The position numbers were made by a program, and so were the translations under genes. The notes below the pieces were generated by a model. The model was given only the letters and a program-made list of their open reading frames with translations. It was not told the DNA's origin and did not search any database. Below are positions 49,675 through 58,677 of a DNA stretch of 64,000 nucleotides, in pieces (position 1 is the stretch's first letter; the number at the start of each line of letters is the position of its first letter). The stretch comes from Chloroflexi bacterium GWB2_54_36 (GTDB lineage Bacteria; Chloroflexota; Anaerolineae; Anaerolineales; Anaerolineaceae), in NCBI GenBank assembly GCA_001796355.1, contig MGMG01000090.1, positions 16,092-80,091 on the forward strand, read 5' to 3'.

Positions 49675-50742
49675 ATGGAAACATCACGACTGAGACTCCG
49701 TTTTGTAAAAACTGACAACCCACCGGTCTGGGTACGGCCATTAATCCCCGTCCTTGCTCTGGTGGTCACCTTTATCCTGACTTCAGCCCTCATTTTCTGG
49801 GCTAACGCCAATCCCTTTGAAACCTACTATCATTTCCTGATTGCGCCGCTGACGACTAAAGTGTCCGCGCTGGAAATATTGGTTAAAGCTACCCCGCTCA
49901 TGCTCACTGGCGCAGCCGTAACCTTTGCCTTCGCCGCCGGTTACTACAACATCGGCGCGGAAGGTCAGTTGTTCGCCGGCGCAATTGCGGCTGCCGGTCT
50001 GGGCGTGGCGATGAAAGAGGTCCCCGCGTTCATCACCATCCCGACGATTGTGATCGCCGGGTTTGCTGCCGGCATGCTGTGGGCAACGATCCCGGCCTTG
50101 CTCAAGGTCAAGCTGCAGGTCGATGAAGTGGTGACGACCCTGCTATTGAATTCGGTCATGGGCTTTATCGTCAGCGCGCTGCTGAACGGTCCGTGGCGTG
50201 ACCCGAACTCAGGTTGGCCGCAATCGCCGGAAATCGGCGCCAGCGCGATCTTCTTCAAACTGATCCCTCGCTCGCGGCTTAATTTAGGCTTTGTGATCGG
50301 GATACTCGTCATCCTGGTGCTGTGGTTTGTGCTTACTCGTACCTCCTTTGGCCTGAAAATGCGAGCGGTCGGTTTAGGTAAACCTGCGGCGCGTTTTGCG
50401 GGCATCCATGTCGGCCGGACCACCCTGATAGCGGCCTTGGTCAGCGGCGGGATTGCCGGCATTGCCGGTGTGGCTGAGGTTGCAGGCATCCAATACCACC
50501 TGATCGGCGATCTCTCGGCCGGGTATGGATACACCGGCATCATCATCGCCACCCTTGGTTCGCTCAACGCAGTCGGGGTGTTTATCGCCTCCCTGTTCTT
50601 TGGATTAGTCGATGCAGGCGCGCAAACCGTCAGCCGGGTGCTTGGCGTTCCGGTTTACCTGGGTGAAATTACCCAGGCAACCATGCTGCTCGTGGCGCTT
50701 GGCTTCTTCCTGCTCCAACGTTACCGCCTGCGGAGGATGTGA
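49675..50742 (+). CDS. Nucleoside ABC importer permease 1
   Basis: A 355-residue permease of the BPD_transp_2 type (YufP/NupC-like) with about eight to ten helices. Typical motifs include AAVTFAFAAGYYNIGAEGQLF (about 80-100; the GAEGQ motif of the family), AVGLGKPAARFAGIHVGRTT near 235 (ATPase-docking loop) and GYTGIIIATLGSLNAVGVF near 283-301. It forms the channel together with the next gene, which it overlaps by one base. Confidence 0.9.
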   Translation: METSRLRLRFVKTDNPPVWVRPLIPVLALVVTFILTSALIFWANANPFETYYHFLIAPLTTKVSALEILVKATPLMLTGAAVTFAFAAGYYNIGAEGQLFAGAIAAAGLGVAMKEVPAFITIPTIVIAGFAAGMLWATIPALLKVKLQVDEVVTTLLLNSVMGFIVSALLNGPWRDPNSGWPQSPEIGASAIFFKLIPRSRLNLGFVIGILVILVLWFVLTRTSFGLKMRAVGLGKPAARFAGIHVGRTTLIAALVSGGIAGIAGVAEVAGIQYHLIGDLSAGYGYTGIIIATLGSLNAVGVFIASLFFGLVDAGAQTVSRVLGVPVYLGEITQATMLLVALGFFLLQRYRLRRM

Positions 50743-51662
50743 TGGAAATCTTCATAATTAACCTCATTGGCGCGACTTTACGCGTCTCCACGCCCATCTT
50801 GCTGGCAGCCATTGGTGAGACCTATGCGGAACGCGCCGGGATTCTGAACCTTGGAATCGAAGGCACCATGTTTTTCGGCGCTTTTATCGGTTTCTTTGTG
50901 GCGGATAAATCCGGTTCGCTCTGGTTGGGGTTTTTGGTTGCAGTGCTTAGCGGAGTAGTTTTTGGGCTGCTGATGGCGCTACTCACTGTTACCCTGGGCG
51001 TCAATCAACACGTCTCGGGTTTGGGAATCACCATGTTATGCACCGGTTTATCCCTGTTTGCCTTCCGCTTGAACTATGGCGGGCGCTCCATTCCCCCATC
51101 CATCGAGTCTTTCCAACAACTGGCGCCCTTCAAGAACATTCCCTGGCTCAACACACTTACCGAGCAATACCTGCTTACCTATGTCGCCTTCCTGGTAATT
51201 GTGCCGCTGGCCTGGTGGCTGCTTTACCGCACCAGCTTTGGGCTGAAAATCCGCTCGGTGGGTGAAAACCCGGAAGCAGCCGACGCCGCCGGCGTGAATG
51301 TGTTCGCGGTGCGTTATGCCGCGCTGGCGATCGGCGGCGGGTTGATGGCTGCCGGCGGCGCTTTCCTCTCGCTGGCCCAACTCGGAGCCTTCACGCATGG
51401 CATCATCGCCGGACGCGGTTGGGTAGCCATCGCCATCGTCATCTTCGGCAACTGGAACCCGGTACGCGCCATGTGGGGCGCCTTGATCTTTGGCGGCACC
51501 TCCGCGCTGCAGCTGCGTTTGCAAACCATGGGCCTGCAATTGCCCATCCCTTACGAGACCTTTTTGGCTCTCCCCTATATCGTTACCATCATCGCCCTGG
51601 TGCTGGCAGGCCGCAATGCTTCTTACCCCGCCGCCTTGCTCAAACCCTACCGGCGTGAGTAA
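50742..51662 (+). CDS. Nucleoside ABC importer permease 2
   Basis: A 306-residue partner permease (YufQ/NupC-like) with about eight helices. It has IGETYAERAGILNLGIEGTM at about residue 23 (the NLGIEG motif), VGENPEAADAAGVNVFAVRY near 174 (docking loop) and GRGWVAIAIVIFGNW near 224. I choose the ATG at 50742, 5 bases after GGAGG and overlapping the previous stop. Completes the importer with bmpA, the double ATPase and permease 1. Confidence 0.9.
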   Translation: MEIFIINLIGATLRVSTPILLAAIGETYAERAGILNLGIEGTMFFGAFIGFFVADKSGSLWLGFLVAVLSGVVFGLLMALLTVTLGVNQHVSGLGITMLCTGLSLFAFRLNYGGRSIPPSIESFQQLAPFKNIPWLNTLTEQYLLTYVAFLVIVPLAWWLLYRTSFGLKIRSVGENPEAADAAGVNVFAVRYAALAIGGGLMAAGGAFLSLAQLGAFTHGIIAGRGWVAIAIVIFGNWNPVRAMWGALIFGGTSALQLRLQTMGLQLPIPYETFLALPYIVTIIALVLAGRNASYPAALLKPYRRE

Positions 51663-51715
51663 CCCATTAACCTTTTATAACCGACTGTTTTACCAGATAT
51701 CAAAGGAGTTCGGCT

Positions 51716-54040
51716 ATGGAATATAAATATGTTGGCAAAAGTTATATCCGGCCTGATGCCATCAGCAAGGTGACCGGTAAAGCCGTTTACCTGGATGACA
51801 TCCGCCTGCCGGGCATGCTGCACGCCGCCGTCCTGCGGCCGCAATACGCCCACGCCAAAATCCTATCCATTGACACTTCCGAAGCGGAAAAATGCCCTGG
51901 CGTGGTCAAAGTGGTCACCGGAAAGGGCTGCAAGTTCCATTACGGCGACAATATCCGCGACCTGGTACCCATGGCGGATGAAAAAGTCCATTACATCGGT
52001 GAACCCGTGGCTGCCGTGGTTGCCGACACGCCCAAACACGCCAAAGATGCTCTTTCCAAAATCCAGGTCAGCTACGATCCGCTGCCGGTTTACATCGACG
52101 CCCGCCAGGCGATGAGCGAAGATGCCGTCATCATCCACGAGGACATGGACCAATACTGGACCCTGCCCACGCTCAAAGTAGTCCCCGGCACCAACATCGC
52201 CAACGTGTACCAGGTACGCAAAGGTCGCGCCGCTGACGGTTTTGACGAAGCGGAAGTGGTACTGGAAGGCGAATTCAATTACCCCTTCGGCTCCTGCGCG
52301 GCCATCGAACCGCACGGCTCGATTGTCTGGTTCAAAGAAGATAAGACCATCGAAGTGTGGTCCTCCTCGATTTGCCCGTTCATCGTGCGCGATGACCTGG
52401 CCAACTCCTACGGAGTGCCAGCCTCCGATGTGCGCGTGCATATCCCGGATATTGGCGGCTGCTTCGGCTACAAATCCGACATCACGGTGGAGCAAACCAT
52501 CGCCTGGATCGCCAGCTTTGTACCCGGCCGGCCGGTTAAATGGGTTTCTTCACGCGAGGAAGATTTCACCAGCACGCTGATCGGTCACGGCATCCGCACC
52601 CAGATGAAAATCGGCGCCAAGAGGGATGGCAAGCTGGTTGCGTTGCAGGTGAAGGTGCTGCATTCCAGCGGCGCCTATGCCGACACCGGGGTCAACGTCA
52701 CCATGGCCGCCACCCACAACTCGACCGGGCCGTATGAATTCGATCACTGCGAGCTGACCGGCTACACGGTGTACACCAACACCACCCCGGTGGGTGCTTT
52801 CCGCGGCTACGGCCACCAGGAAGTGCATCTGGCCATCGAGCGTATGATGGACATGCTGGCGCGCAAGCTCAAAATGGACCCCTTTGCGCTGCGTTCGAAG
52901 AATTATCTGCATGAGGGCAGCGTCAACGCCCTGGGCGAGCACATGTGGAAGTTCAACGGCGATGTTGCCGCAGCCGCGTCCCGCGTCCAGGAAGTCGTCT
53001 TTGGCCACGACAAACCCAAGGAAGACGATACCTATTTTTACGGGCGCGGTTTTGCCGCCGTGATGAAATCTCCCAAGGGCGCACCCTTCTCCACCAAGGG
53101 CTGCTACATGAAGATGAATACCGACGGCAGCGTCAACATCAACATGGGTGGCGCGGAGGTTGGTCAGGGACTGCGCACGGTGGTGCGCCAGATCGCAGCC
53201 GAAGCCCTCAAGATTGCGCCAGAAAAAGTACGGGTTTACACCGAACTGGATACCCAGTTCTCACCCTATGAATGGCAGACCATCGGTTCGATGTTTACCA
53301 TGCAGGGCGGACGGGCCATCGTGCGCGCCGCCGACAAGATGATCGCGGTGCTCAAAAACACCGCCGCTCAGGTACTCAAAACTGACGCCGATTACCTGGA
53401 ATACGACGGCGAATACGTATATCTGAAAGCCGACCCCTACATCAAAGTGGCTGTGACCGAACTGGCGCGCGGCTATATCACCGAAGACGGCATCACCATC
53501 GGCGACCTGGCACAGGCCGTATCCGATGCGCGCCTGCCGCGCTACGCGGCCCCGGACAAAAACGGCCAGGGTCCGCTGGGCGTCACCTACACCTTTGGCG
53601 CGCAGGGCGCCGAAATCCGCATCGAAAAGAAAACCGGCAAGATCCTGGTCGATCATTTCGCCTCCGTTTTTGATGTTGGACAGGTGATCAACCCGCTGCA
53701 AATTCGCGGTTCGGTGCTTGGCGGGGTGAATATCGGCATTGGGGCAGCCTTGTACGAAGAAGTCATCTTCGACGAGAATGGGAAAATCACCAATCCGCAA
53801 TATTTCCAATACCACGTTCCCACCTACAAAGAAATGCCGAAACAGACCATCGAGTTCCTCGAGACCCCCGACCCAATCGGCGCTTTTGGCGCGCGCGGCA
53901 TCGGCGAGCACTCGGTAGTTGGCCCGGCTCCGGCGATCCTGAACGCGATTTACGATGCAACCGGCGTAGATTTCTGCGAAATCCCGGTGACACCCGAAAA
54001 AATGAAAAAAGCGCTCGAAGCGCTGAAGGAGTACGCATAA
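51716..54040 (+). CDS. Xanthine dehydrogenase-family molybdenum-binding subunit
   Basis: A 774-residue molybdopterin subunit of the xanthine dehydrogenase/aldehyde oxidase family. It shows the N-terminal aldehyde-oxidase-type region (KVTGKAVYLDDIRLPGMLHA near 19-38), the GGCFGYK loop near 247 (the variant of GGxFGGK), the substrate-site GAFRGYGHQE near 362 and the catalytic Glu in ARGIGEHSVVGPAPA near 722. Substrate could be a purine, N-heterocycle or aldehyde. AAAGGAG precedes the ATG. The [2Fe-2S] subunit overlaps its stop; no FAD subunit follows. Confidence 0.9.
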   Translation: MEYKYVGKSYIRPDAISKVTGKAVYLDDIRLPGMLHAAVLRPQYAHAKILSIDTSEAEKCPGVVKVVTGKGCKFHYGDNIRDLVPMADEKVHYIGEPVAAVVADTPKHAKDALSKIQVSYDPLPVYIDARQAMSEDAVIIHEDMDQYWTLPTLKVVPGTNIANVYQVRKGRAADGFDEAEVVLEGEFNYPFGSCAAIEPHGSIVWFKEDKTIEVWSSSICPFIVRDDLANSYGVPASDVRVHIPDIGGCFGYKSDITVEQTIAWIASFVPGRPVKWVSSREEDFTSTLIGHGIRTQMKIGAKRDGKLVALQVKVLHSSGAYADTGVNVTMAATHNSTGPYEFDHCELTGYTVYTNTTPVGAFRGYGHQEVHLAIERMMDMLARKLKMDPFALRSKNYLHEGSVNALGEHMWKFNGDVAAAASRVQEVVFGHDKPKEDDTYFYGRGFAAVMKSPKGAPFSTKGCYMKMNTDGSVNINMGGAEVGQGLRTVVRQIAAEALKIAPEKVRVYTELDTQFSPYEWQTIGSMFTMQGGRAIVRAADKMIAVLKNTAAQVLKTDADYLEYDGEYVYLKADPYIKVAVTELARGYITEDGITIGDLAQAVSDARLPRYAAPDKNGQGPLGVTYTFGAQGAEIRIEKKTGKILVDHFASVFDVGQVINPLQIRGSVLGGVNIGIGAALYEEVIFDENGKITNPQYFQYHVPTYKEMPKQTIEFLETPDPIGAFGARGIGEHSVVGPAPAILNAIYDATGVDFCEIPVTPEKMKKALEALKEYA

Positions 54041-54528
54041 TGGCTGAAAAAATCGCTTTTACGATCAACGGGCAGCCGCGCAGCGTGGAAGTCGAACCCG
54101 ACATGATGTTAATCGACGTCATCCGCGACGTGCTGGACCTGACCGGCACCAAACACGGCTGCGACAATGCCACCTGCGGCACCTGCATGGTGATTCTGAA
54201 TGGCCGGGCAGTCAAAAGCTGCAATACCGTGATCACCAAAGCGGCTGGAGCCGAAATTACCACGGTCGAGGGCCTAGCCAAAGGGATGGAATTGCACCCG
54301 GTGCAAACCGCCATCGCTGAATCCGGCGCCGTGCAGTGCGGTTTCTGCACTCCCGGCATCGTCATTGAGTTGGTGGCGATGCTCGACAGCAAACCCAATG
54401 CCAGCGAACAGGAATTGGCCAATGCGCTCAACAAACACCTGTGCCGCTGCACCGGTTACGAGCCGATCCGCGACGGCGCGCTGATTGCCCAAAAAGTGGT
54501 GCAGGAACGCGCTACAGCAAAAGCATAA
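54040..54528 (+). CDS. Molybdenum hydroxylase [2Fe-2S] subunit
   Basis: A 162-residue iron-sulfur subunit with two clusters. The plant-ferredoxin-type site is CDNATCGTC near residue 44 with its fourth Cys in KSC near 62; the second cluster uses QCGFCTPG near 102 and LCRCTGY near 134. It accepts electrons from the molybdenum site of the preceding subunit. Start overlaps the previous stop (TAATG). Followed by a terminator-like hairpin. Confidence 0.94.
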   Translation: MAEKIAFTINGQPRSVEVEPDMMLIDVIRDVLDLTGTKHGCDNATCGTCMVILNGRAVKSCNTVITKAAGAEITTVEGLAKGMELHPVQTAIAESGAVQCGFCTPGIVIELVAMLDSKPNASEQELANALNKHLCRCTGYEPIRDGALIAQKVVQERATAKA

Positions 54529-54538
54529 GTCATCTACT

Positions 54539-54571
54539 AGCCGCTCCATCTGTCAGGCGGACGGAGCGGCT
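54539..54571 (+). terminator. Terminator-like hairpin after the iron-sulfur subunit
   Basis: AGCCGCTCC (54539-54547) and GGAGCGGCT (54563-54571) form a perfect 9-bp stem followed by TTT. It lies 10 bases past the stop and 46 bases before the next ATG, so it could end the transcript or reduce expression of the downstream deaminase-like gene. Confidence 0.65.
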
Positions 54572-54617
54572 TTTACCGCCTTCAATCAAATAACCATTCA
54601 GTCTTCGGAGGGAAGCA

Positions 54618-55823
54618 ATGCAGTACGACGTTCTGATCACGAATGCAAAAACACGTTTTTCCGGGGGGAAAACGCTCCAAATTGCCTTGAAAGACGGCAA
54701 AATTGCCAAAATCGCTGAAAAAGTGGACGGCGCAACCGCTAAAACGGTGGATGCCGGCGGGCATCTGGTGACCGAATCCTTCGTCAACGGGCACCTGCAC
54801 CTGTGCAAGGTGTACACCCTGGCGATGATGGATGATGCTGCCATCGCTGCTTACACTGGCGAGTCGATGGGCGGAGCCATGACCGCCATCGAACTGGCCG
54901 CCAAGGTCAAAGAGCAGTATGACGAGAAATGGATCATCGAAAACGTGCGTAAGGCGCTCGACCTGGCGGTGAAATTTGGCAACACCCACATCCGCGCCTT
55001 TGCCGATACCGACACCAAAGCCCGCCTGGAAGGCGTCAAAGCCCTGCTGCGCGCCCGCGAGGAGTACAAGGACAGAGTTACCCTGCAGGTGGTGGCATTC
55101 CCGCAGGATGGCGTTGTGCGCGACCCGGGCGCCGAGGAATACATCGAAGAAGCGCTCAAATTGGGCGCCGATGTAGTTGGCGGCATCCCGTGGATCGAAT
55201 ACACCGACGCCGATGCCCAGGAACACATCGACCGCATGTTCGCCCTGGCGAAAAAGTACAACAAGGACGTGTCGATGCTGATCGACGATGCCGGCGACCC
55301 GACCCTCAAGACGCTCGAAATGCTGGCGGTCACCACCATCCGTGAAGGCTGGGAAGGGCGCGTCACCGCGCAGCATTCGCGCGCCATGGCGCTCTACCCG
55401 GAACCCTACTACCGCAAGATCGAATACCTGCTGAAACGCGCCAACATCGGCGTGGTTTCCGACCCGCAGACCGGTCCGCTTTACGCGCGGGTTAAGTCGC
55501 TGTACAAGGCCGGCGTGCGCATCGCGCTCGGTCAGGACGACATTGCCGACGCCTACTACCCCTTCGGGCGTAACAACATGCTCGAGGTGGCTTTCCTGGC
55601 GGCGCACCTGATGTGGATGACCCACCGCGACGAGATGGAAATCCTGTACGACCTGATCACCACCAACGCGGCTGAGGCGCTCAACGTCAGCGGGCACAAG
55701 CTGGTGGAAGGCGGTACTGCCGACCTGGTGGTGCTGAATGCCAATTCGGTGTGGGAAGCGCTGTGGAGTCACGAAGCGCCGCTGCATGTCTTCAAGAACG
55801 GCGTTGAGCTTACAACGAAATAA
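54618..55823 (+). CDS. Cytosine deaminase-like amidohydrolase
   Basis: A 401-residue amidohydrolase that resembles cytosine deaminases and N-isopropylammelide hydrolases. Present are the HxH pair in VNGHLHLCK near 59, QHSRAM near 254 and the Asp in GQDDIADAYYPFGRNNML near 302. The strand that should supply the third His (usually HxxE or HMLVDD) reads DVSMLIDDAGDP near 222, so the His is replaced. Metal binding or reaction may therefore differ. GGAGGG lies upstream of the ATG. Context with a nucleoside importer and molybdenum hydroxylase suggests work on a nucleobase. Confidence 0.78.
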   Translation: MQYDVLITNAKTRFSGGKTLQIALKDGKIAKIAEKVDGATAKTVDAGGHLVTESFVNGHLHLCKVYTLAMMDDAAIAAYTGESMGGAMTAIELAAKVKEQYDEKWIIENVRKALDLAVKFGNTHIRAFADTDTKARLEGVKALLRAREEYKDRVTLQVVAFPQDGVVRDPGAEEYIEEALKLGADVVGGIPWIEYTDADAQEHIDRMFALAKKYNKDVSMLIDDAGDPTLKTLEMLAVTTIREGWEGRVTAQHSRAMALYPEPYYRKIEYLLKRANIGVVSDPQTGPLYARVKSLYKAGVRIALGQDDIADAYYPFGRNNMLEVAFLAAHLMWMTHRDEMEILYDLITTNAAEALNVSGHKLVEGGTADLVVLNANSVWEALWSHEAPLHVFKNGVELTTK

Positions 55824-55846
55824 ACAGATAGTTTGTTGAGAATATG

Positions 55847-55874
55847 GCAAGGGCGGCTTACGGGCCGCCCTTGC
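55847..55874. terminator. Terminator between the deaminase-like gene and a convergent gene
   Basis: GCAAGGGCGGC (55847-55857) and GCCGCCCTTGC (55864-55874) form a perfect 11-bp GC-rich stem with a 6-base loop, followed on the plus strand by TTGTT. Confidence 0.75.
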
Positions 55875-55902
55875 TTGTTAAAGGTTGTTCACGCCGCAAT
55901 GC

Positions 55903-57006
55903 TTATGGAGTAGTTGATTCGGCCGCGCCAGGTTGTGAATCTGGCAGTACGGCCTCCATGGCTTTCATCTCCCGGAAGGCAAGAGTCCAGGAGCTGGATG
56001 CAAATACTTTAAACCAACCGTTGACGAGGAACAGCGGCAGGAACAGGATGGTGAAGAATAACGGCAGAGCTGCCAGGATGCCAATGATCCAGGTCAACGG
56101 GCCGCTGGTAAAGAGACTGGTAATGCCAAAGACAAGCAGGCCGGGGACCGCCCCAACCAGCAGAGCGGGGATCAACAGGACGACATAGGCGGGAATAAGC
56201 AGGAAGAACACGATGAATCCGGCAATCGCCGCGCCGATGCCCAGGCCGACCATCACCAGCCACATTAAACCGGCGCTTTTCCAGTTTCGTTTGAACATCA
56301 GCCAGCCACGCCGGAAGGATTCACCCACGCTGGCGTTCTCAAGCGCTGCCTGACGGATAAAGAATTCGCGCAGCAGCCCAAGGAATGCCATCCCGATCGC
56401 AAAGAGGAAGATAAACACGAAGAGCAGGCCCAGCGCGGCGACTGTACCGAACACGGCTGTAAACTCACTGCCGCCTGTTACGCTCAGGTAAACCGCCAGC
56501 CCCACCAGTGCCAAAATCAGGATAAACAGGAAAACTGGAATAAAGATAATCAGATCGATCAGCCACATGCGGAAAGCCGCGCGGGACCAGCCTAACCGCC
56601 ATCCCTGTGAGAAACTTAGCTTCTGGCCGGTTTGTTCGTGATCATTCACCATGCGCAGAACGGCAGTCTCGGAAATGTAACGTACCAATGCCGTAATAAC
56701 GCCGACCACCAGGAAGAACAACAGCAAGCCAACACCGATCCAGATAAAGGTGGTGATATGCTGCTCCGGGTTGGTGAACAACGGTTCCAGGTTCTTCTCC
56801 GCCCAGTTGTTGAATTCTTCCAACTGCGGCCAGGGTCCTGCGTTCCCCCAATCCCCTCCGTCAAAGTTGTATTGCACCCCATTGCTGCCGCTGCCCCCGG
56901 GAAAACTGCCCATGGTGATGGCCAGCAGGACGCCAAAGATCCACAAGACCCGATAACTCCAGAGGATTTGCCAGGCGCGTTTTAGAATTTTTTCGATATC
57001 GATCAT
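55903..57006 (-). CDS. Polytopic membrane protein near an ECF sigma factor
   Basis: A 367-residue protein with about seven hydrophobic segments, a glycine- and asparagine-rich extracytoplasmic stretch near residues 36-70 and the sequence RYISETAVLRMVNDHEQT near 107. The pattern of a long amphipathic start (ILKRAWQILWSYRVLWIFG) and VGESFRRGWLMFKRNWKSAG near 228 is seen in integral membrane proteins of unknown function in Chloroflexota and Gram-positive bacteria. AAGGAG precedes the ATG. It is on the strand of the sigma/anti-sigma pair, 66 bases downstream. Confidence 0.7.
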   Translation of the reverse strand: MIDIEKILKRAWQILWSYRVLWIFGVLLAITMGSFPGGSGSNGVQYNFDGGDWGNAGPWPQLEEFNNWAEKNLEPLFTNPEQHITTFIWIGVGLLLFFLVVGVITALVRYISETAVLRMVNDHEQTGQKLSFSQGWRLGWSRAAFRMWLIDLIIFIPVFLFILILALVGLAVYLSVTGGSEFTAVFGTVAALGLLFVFIFLFAIGMAFLGLLREFFIRQAALENASVGESFRRGWLMFKRNWKSAGLMWLVMVGLGIGAAIAGFIVFFLLIPAYVVLLIPALLVGAVPGLLVFGITSLFTSGPLTWIIGILAALPLFFTILFLPLFLVNGWFKVFASSSWTLAFREMKAMEAVLPDSQPGAAESTTP

Positions 57007-57072
57007 TTCATTTTCTCCTTATGTATACTTCCGTTTGTGATTTGAACTGATACGGAAGAAGTTAATCCAAAT

Positions 57073-57702
57073 TTATGATAAAGACCGCGATCCGTTCATT
57101 TTGATCTGGCGTGATCCGCTCCTGATCCACCAGACTGCCAGCCAGGTCAGGTAGAGCAGCGCAATCGCAGCCTGCCAGATGAATTGACCAAAGATATCCG
57201 CCCGCAGAGCACCCAGTCGGTCCAGGAACATCAGCGCGGAAATCTGTGTGCCGTCCAGCGAACTGCCAAAAAGATCGATCACTGTGCTAAACCAGAGGGA
57301 TGGGGAGGAACTTTGCGAGAAAAATCGCGCGGTGTCTTCGACCAGATTGGCCTGGTTCATTACGGATATCACTCCATTGACCGACAGGAGCGTTTGAATA
57401 AAGAACCAGGCGATAAGCAGCACAGCCGGCACAAGCCACCAGAGCAGGCTTACCAGTTTCGCAGGCTTTTCGGTTGGCTCACGGCGCGGCAATTGAAGCG
57501 CCAATCGGCCAGTGAACTGCTCAGCGGGTAGAAAATCCGGCGCCGGCGCGGTTTGCAAAAGATGCGAGACCTGCTGCAGCCCTTCGAATTCGCTGCGGCA
57601 GATGGCGCACTCCTTCAGATGCGCCTCCACCCTTTGCCGGCGGTGGAGGTTCAATTCGCCGTCCAGGTAAGCTCCCAAATAATCCAGCACATGACCGTTC
57701 AT
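57073..57702 (-). CDS. Anti-sigma factor with zinc-finger (zf-HC2) domain
   Basis: A 209-residue membrane anti-sigma factor. Cytosolic zf-HC2 domain with HLKECAIC (HxxxCxxC) near residues 28-35 and GAYLDGELNLHRR near 10. Two membrane helices (about 84-105 and 175-195) with an extracytoplasmic segment between them. It should hold the ECF sigma factor inactive until a membrane signal releases it. Its start overlaps the sigma stop (ATGA). Confidence 0.88.
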   Translation of the reverse strand: MNGHVLDYLGAYLDGELNLHRRQRVEAHLKECAICRSEFEGLQQVSHLLQTAPAPDFLPAEQFTGRLALQLPRREPTEKPAKLVSLLWWLVPAVLLIAWFFIQTLLSVNGVISVMNQANLVEDTARFFSQSSSPSLWFSTVIDLFGSSLDGTQISALMFLDRLGALRADIFGQFIWQAAIALLYLTWLAVWWIRSGSRQIKMNGSRSLS

Positions 57703-58262
57703 ATTCGCTCTCCAAATTCCGGCGTAAGAATTTCTCGCAACCGGGTACGGGCATAATTCAGGCGCGACATAACTGTCCCGGCCGGAATGTCCAGCGCGGC
57801 AGCAATCTCGGCGTACGAAAGGCCGCCGTACTCACGCAGCACCAGGGTAGCCCGGTTGGCTTCCGTGAGCGAGAGAATAGCCCGCTGGACGGCGGCGCTG
57901 CGTTCCCGCTTCAGCAGCACGGCCTCCGGTCCGGCAGCCGGGTCAACCAGCCAGGTTGATTCAAGGCTGGCGCCCGCGCCACGTTCGCGCCGCAATACGT
58001 TCAGGGCTGCATTGATGCCGATGCGAAACAGCCAGCTGCGCATGGACGTACCTGCCCGAAAGGCTGACAGGTTAAGCCAGGCTTTGATAAACGTCTCCTG
58101 CGCGGCATCCTCTGCCAGCCGCGCGTCACCGCACATGCGGAAGACCACGTTCACCACGCCGGTGTAATGGCTGCGCACCAGCTCCGTGAACGCTTCACGG
58201 TCGCCCTGCTGGGCTCTGGCAGTCATTGCGGTCTCGGTTTCCACTTTTTGGGCTGCAAGCAC
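57699..58262 (-). CDS. ECF-type RNA polymerase sigma factor
   Basis: A 187-residue sigma factor. Region 2 holds AFTELVRSHYTGVVNVVFRM near 24-43 and DAAQETFIKAWLNLSAF near 53-69, with RSWLFRIGINAALNVLR near 76-92. Region 4 holds LREYGGLSYAEIAAALDIPA near 143-162 and GTVMSRLNYARTRLRE. GTG start at 58262, with AGGA upstream. It is followed in an operon by its anti-sigma factor and a membrane protein. Probable target promoters cannot be named. Confidence 0.93.
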   Translation of the reverse strand: MLAAQKVETETAMTARAQQGDREAFTELVRSHYTGVVNVVFRMCGDARLAEDAAQETFIKAWLNLSAFRAGTSMRSWLFRIGINAALNVLRRERGAGASLESTWLVDPAAGPEAVLLKRERSAAVQRAILSLTEANRATLVLREYGGLSYAEIAAALDIPAGTVMSRLNYARTRLREILTPEFGERI

Positions 58263-58390
58263 GTCCTGATCCTGTTCCTTTCAACCCTATTAACGTAATA
58301 CGAGATTATTTTATTCGGAATAAGGAAAAAGACTTTCGTTGGGACGGTTCGCGTACCGCCCCTGCAATGCGGTTCAACAAAATGCGTGTG

Positions 58391-58460
58391 TGATATAATT
58401 TACACGCGCTTGGGGCCCGCTGCTCAGCGGCAACGGCTGAAGCAGGTTTCATTCTTTTGT
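58391..58460 (+). pseudogene. tRNA relic with a promoter-like sequence
   Basis: GGGCCCG at 58413-58419 followed by CTGCTCAGCGGCA reproduces the 5' part of the tRNA at 58566 (acceptor and D-arm) with a few changes, then decays (about 58433-58460). TATAAT at 58394-58399 lies 14 bases before, between GCGTGTG and CACGCGC, which form an inverted repeat. It looks like the front of a second, broken copy of the tRNA gene. Confidence 0.6.
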
Positions 58461-58565
58461 AGGGGCATAGCGTCATAAGAACGCTTACCCATCCATGATC
58501 CAAGAGCTATGCCCGACTCGAAAGCCAGTCGTTTCTCGAACTTTGTTAATTGCATTACCCCTGTG

Positions 58566-58637
58566 GGGCCCGTAGCTCAGCGGCAGAGCGCGCGGCTCAT
58601 AACCGCTTGGTCGATGGTTCGAATCCATCCGGGCCCA
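58566..58637 (+). tRNA. tRNA with CAT anticodon (Ile2 or Met)
   Basis: Acceptor GGGCCCG paired with CGGGCCC, discriminator A, D-arm AGCTCAGCGGCAGAGC, anticodon loop CTCATAA and T-arm GATGG-TTCGAAT-CCATC. 72 bases; CCA is not encoded. The anticodon stem lacks three consecutive G-C pairs, so it is not the initiator. Met elongator and lysidine-modified Ile2 cannot be told apart. Second CAT tRNA of the window. Confidence 0.9.
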
Positions 58638-58677
58638 CAAAAATTATTAGTCGCTGGTCCCCATTGAGGGGATGATA

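Noticed and set aside
52550-53008. Minus-strand frames within the molybdenum subunit gene
   Set aside because: Shadows; the plus-strand protein has the full family pattern.
54582-55850. Minus-strand open frame of about 420 codons over the deaminase-like gene
   Set aside because: Shadow of a gene with clear amidohydrolase motifs. High GC at third positions keeps the opposite frame open.
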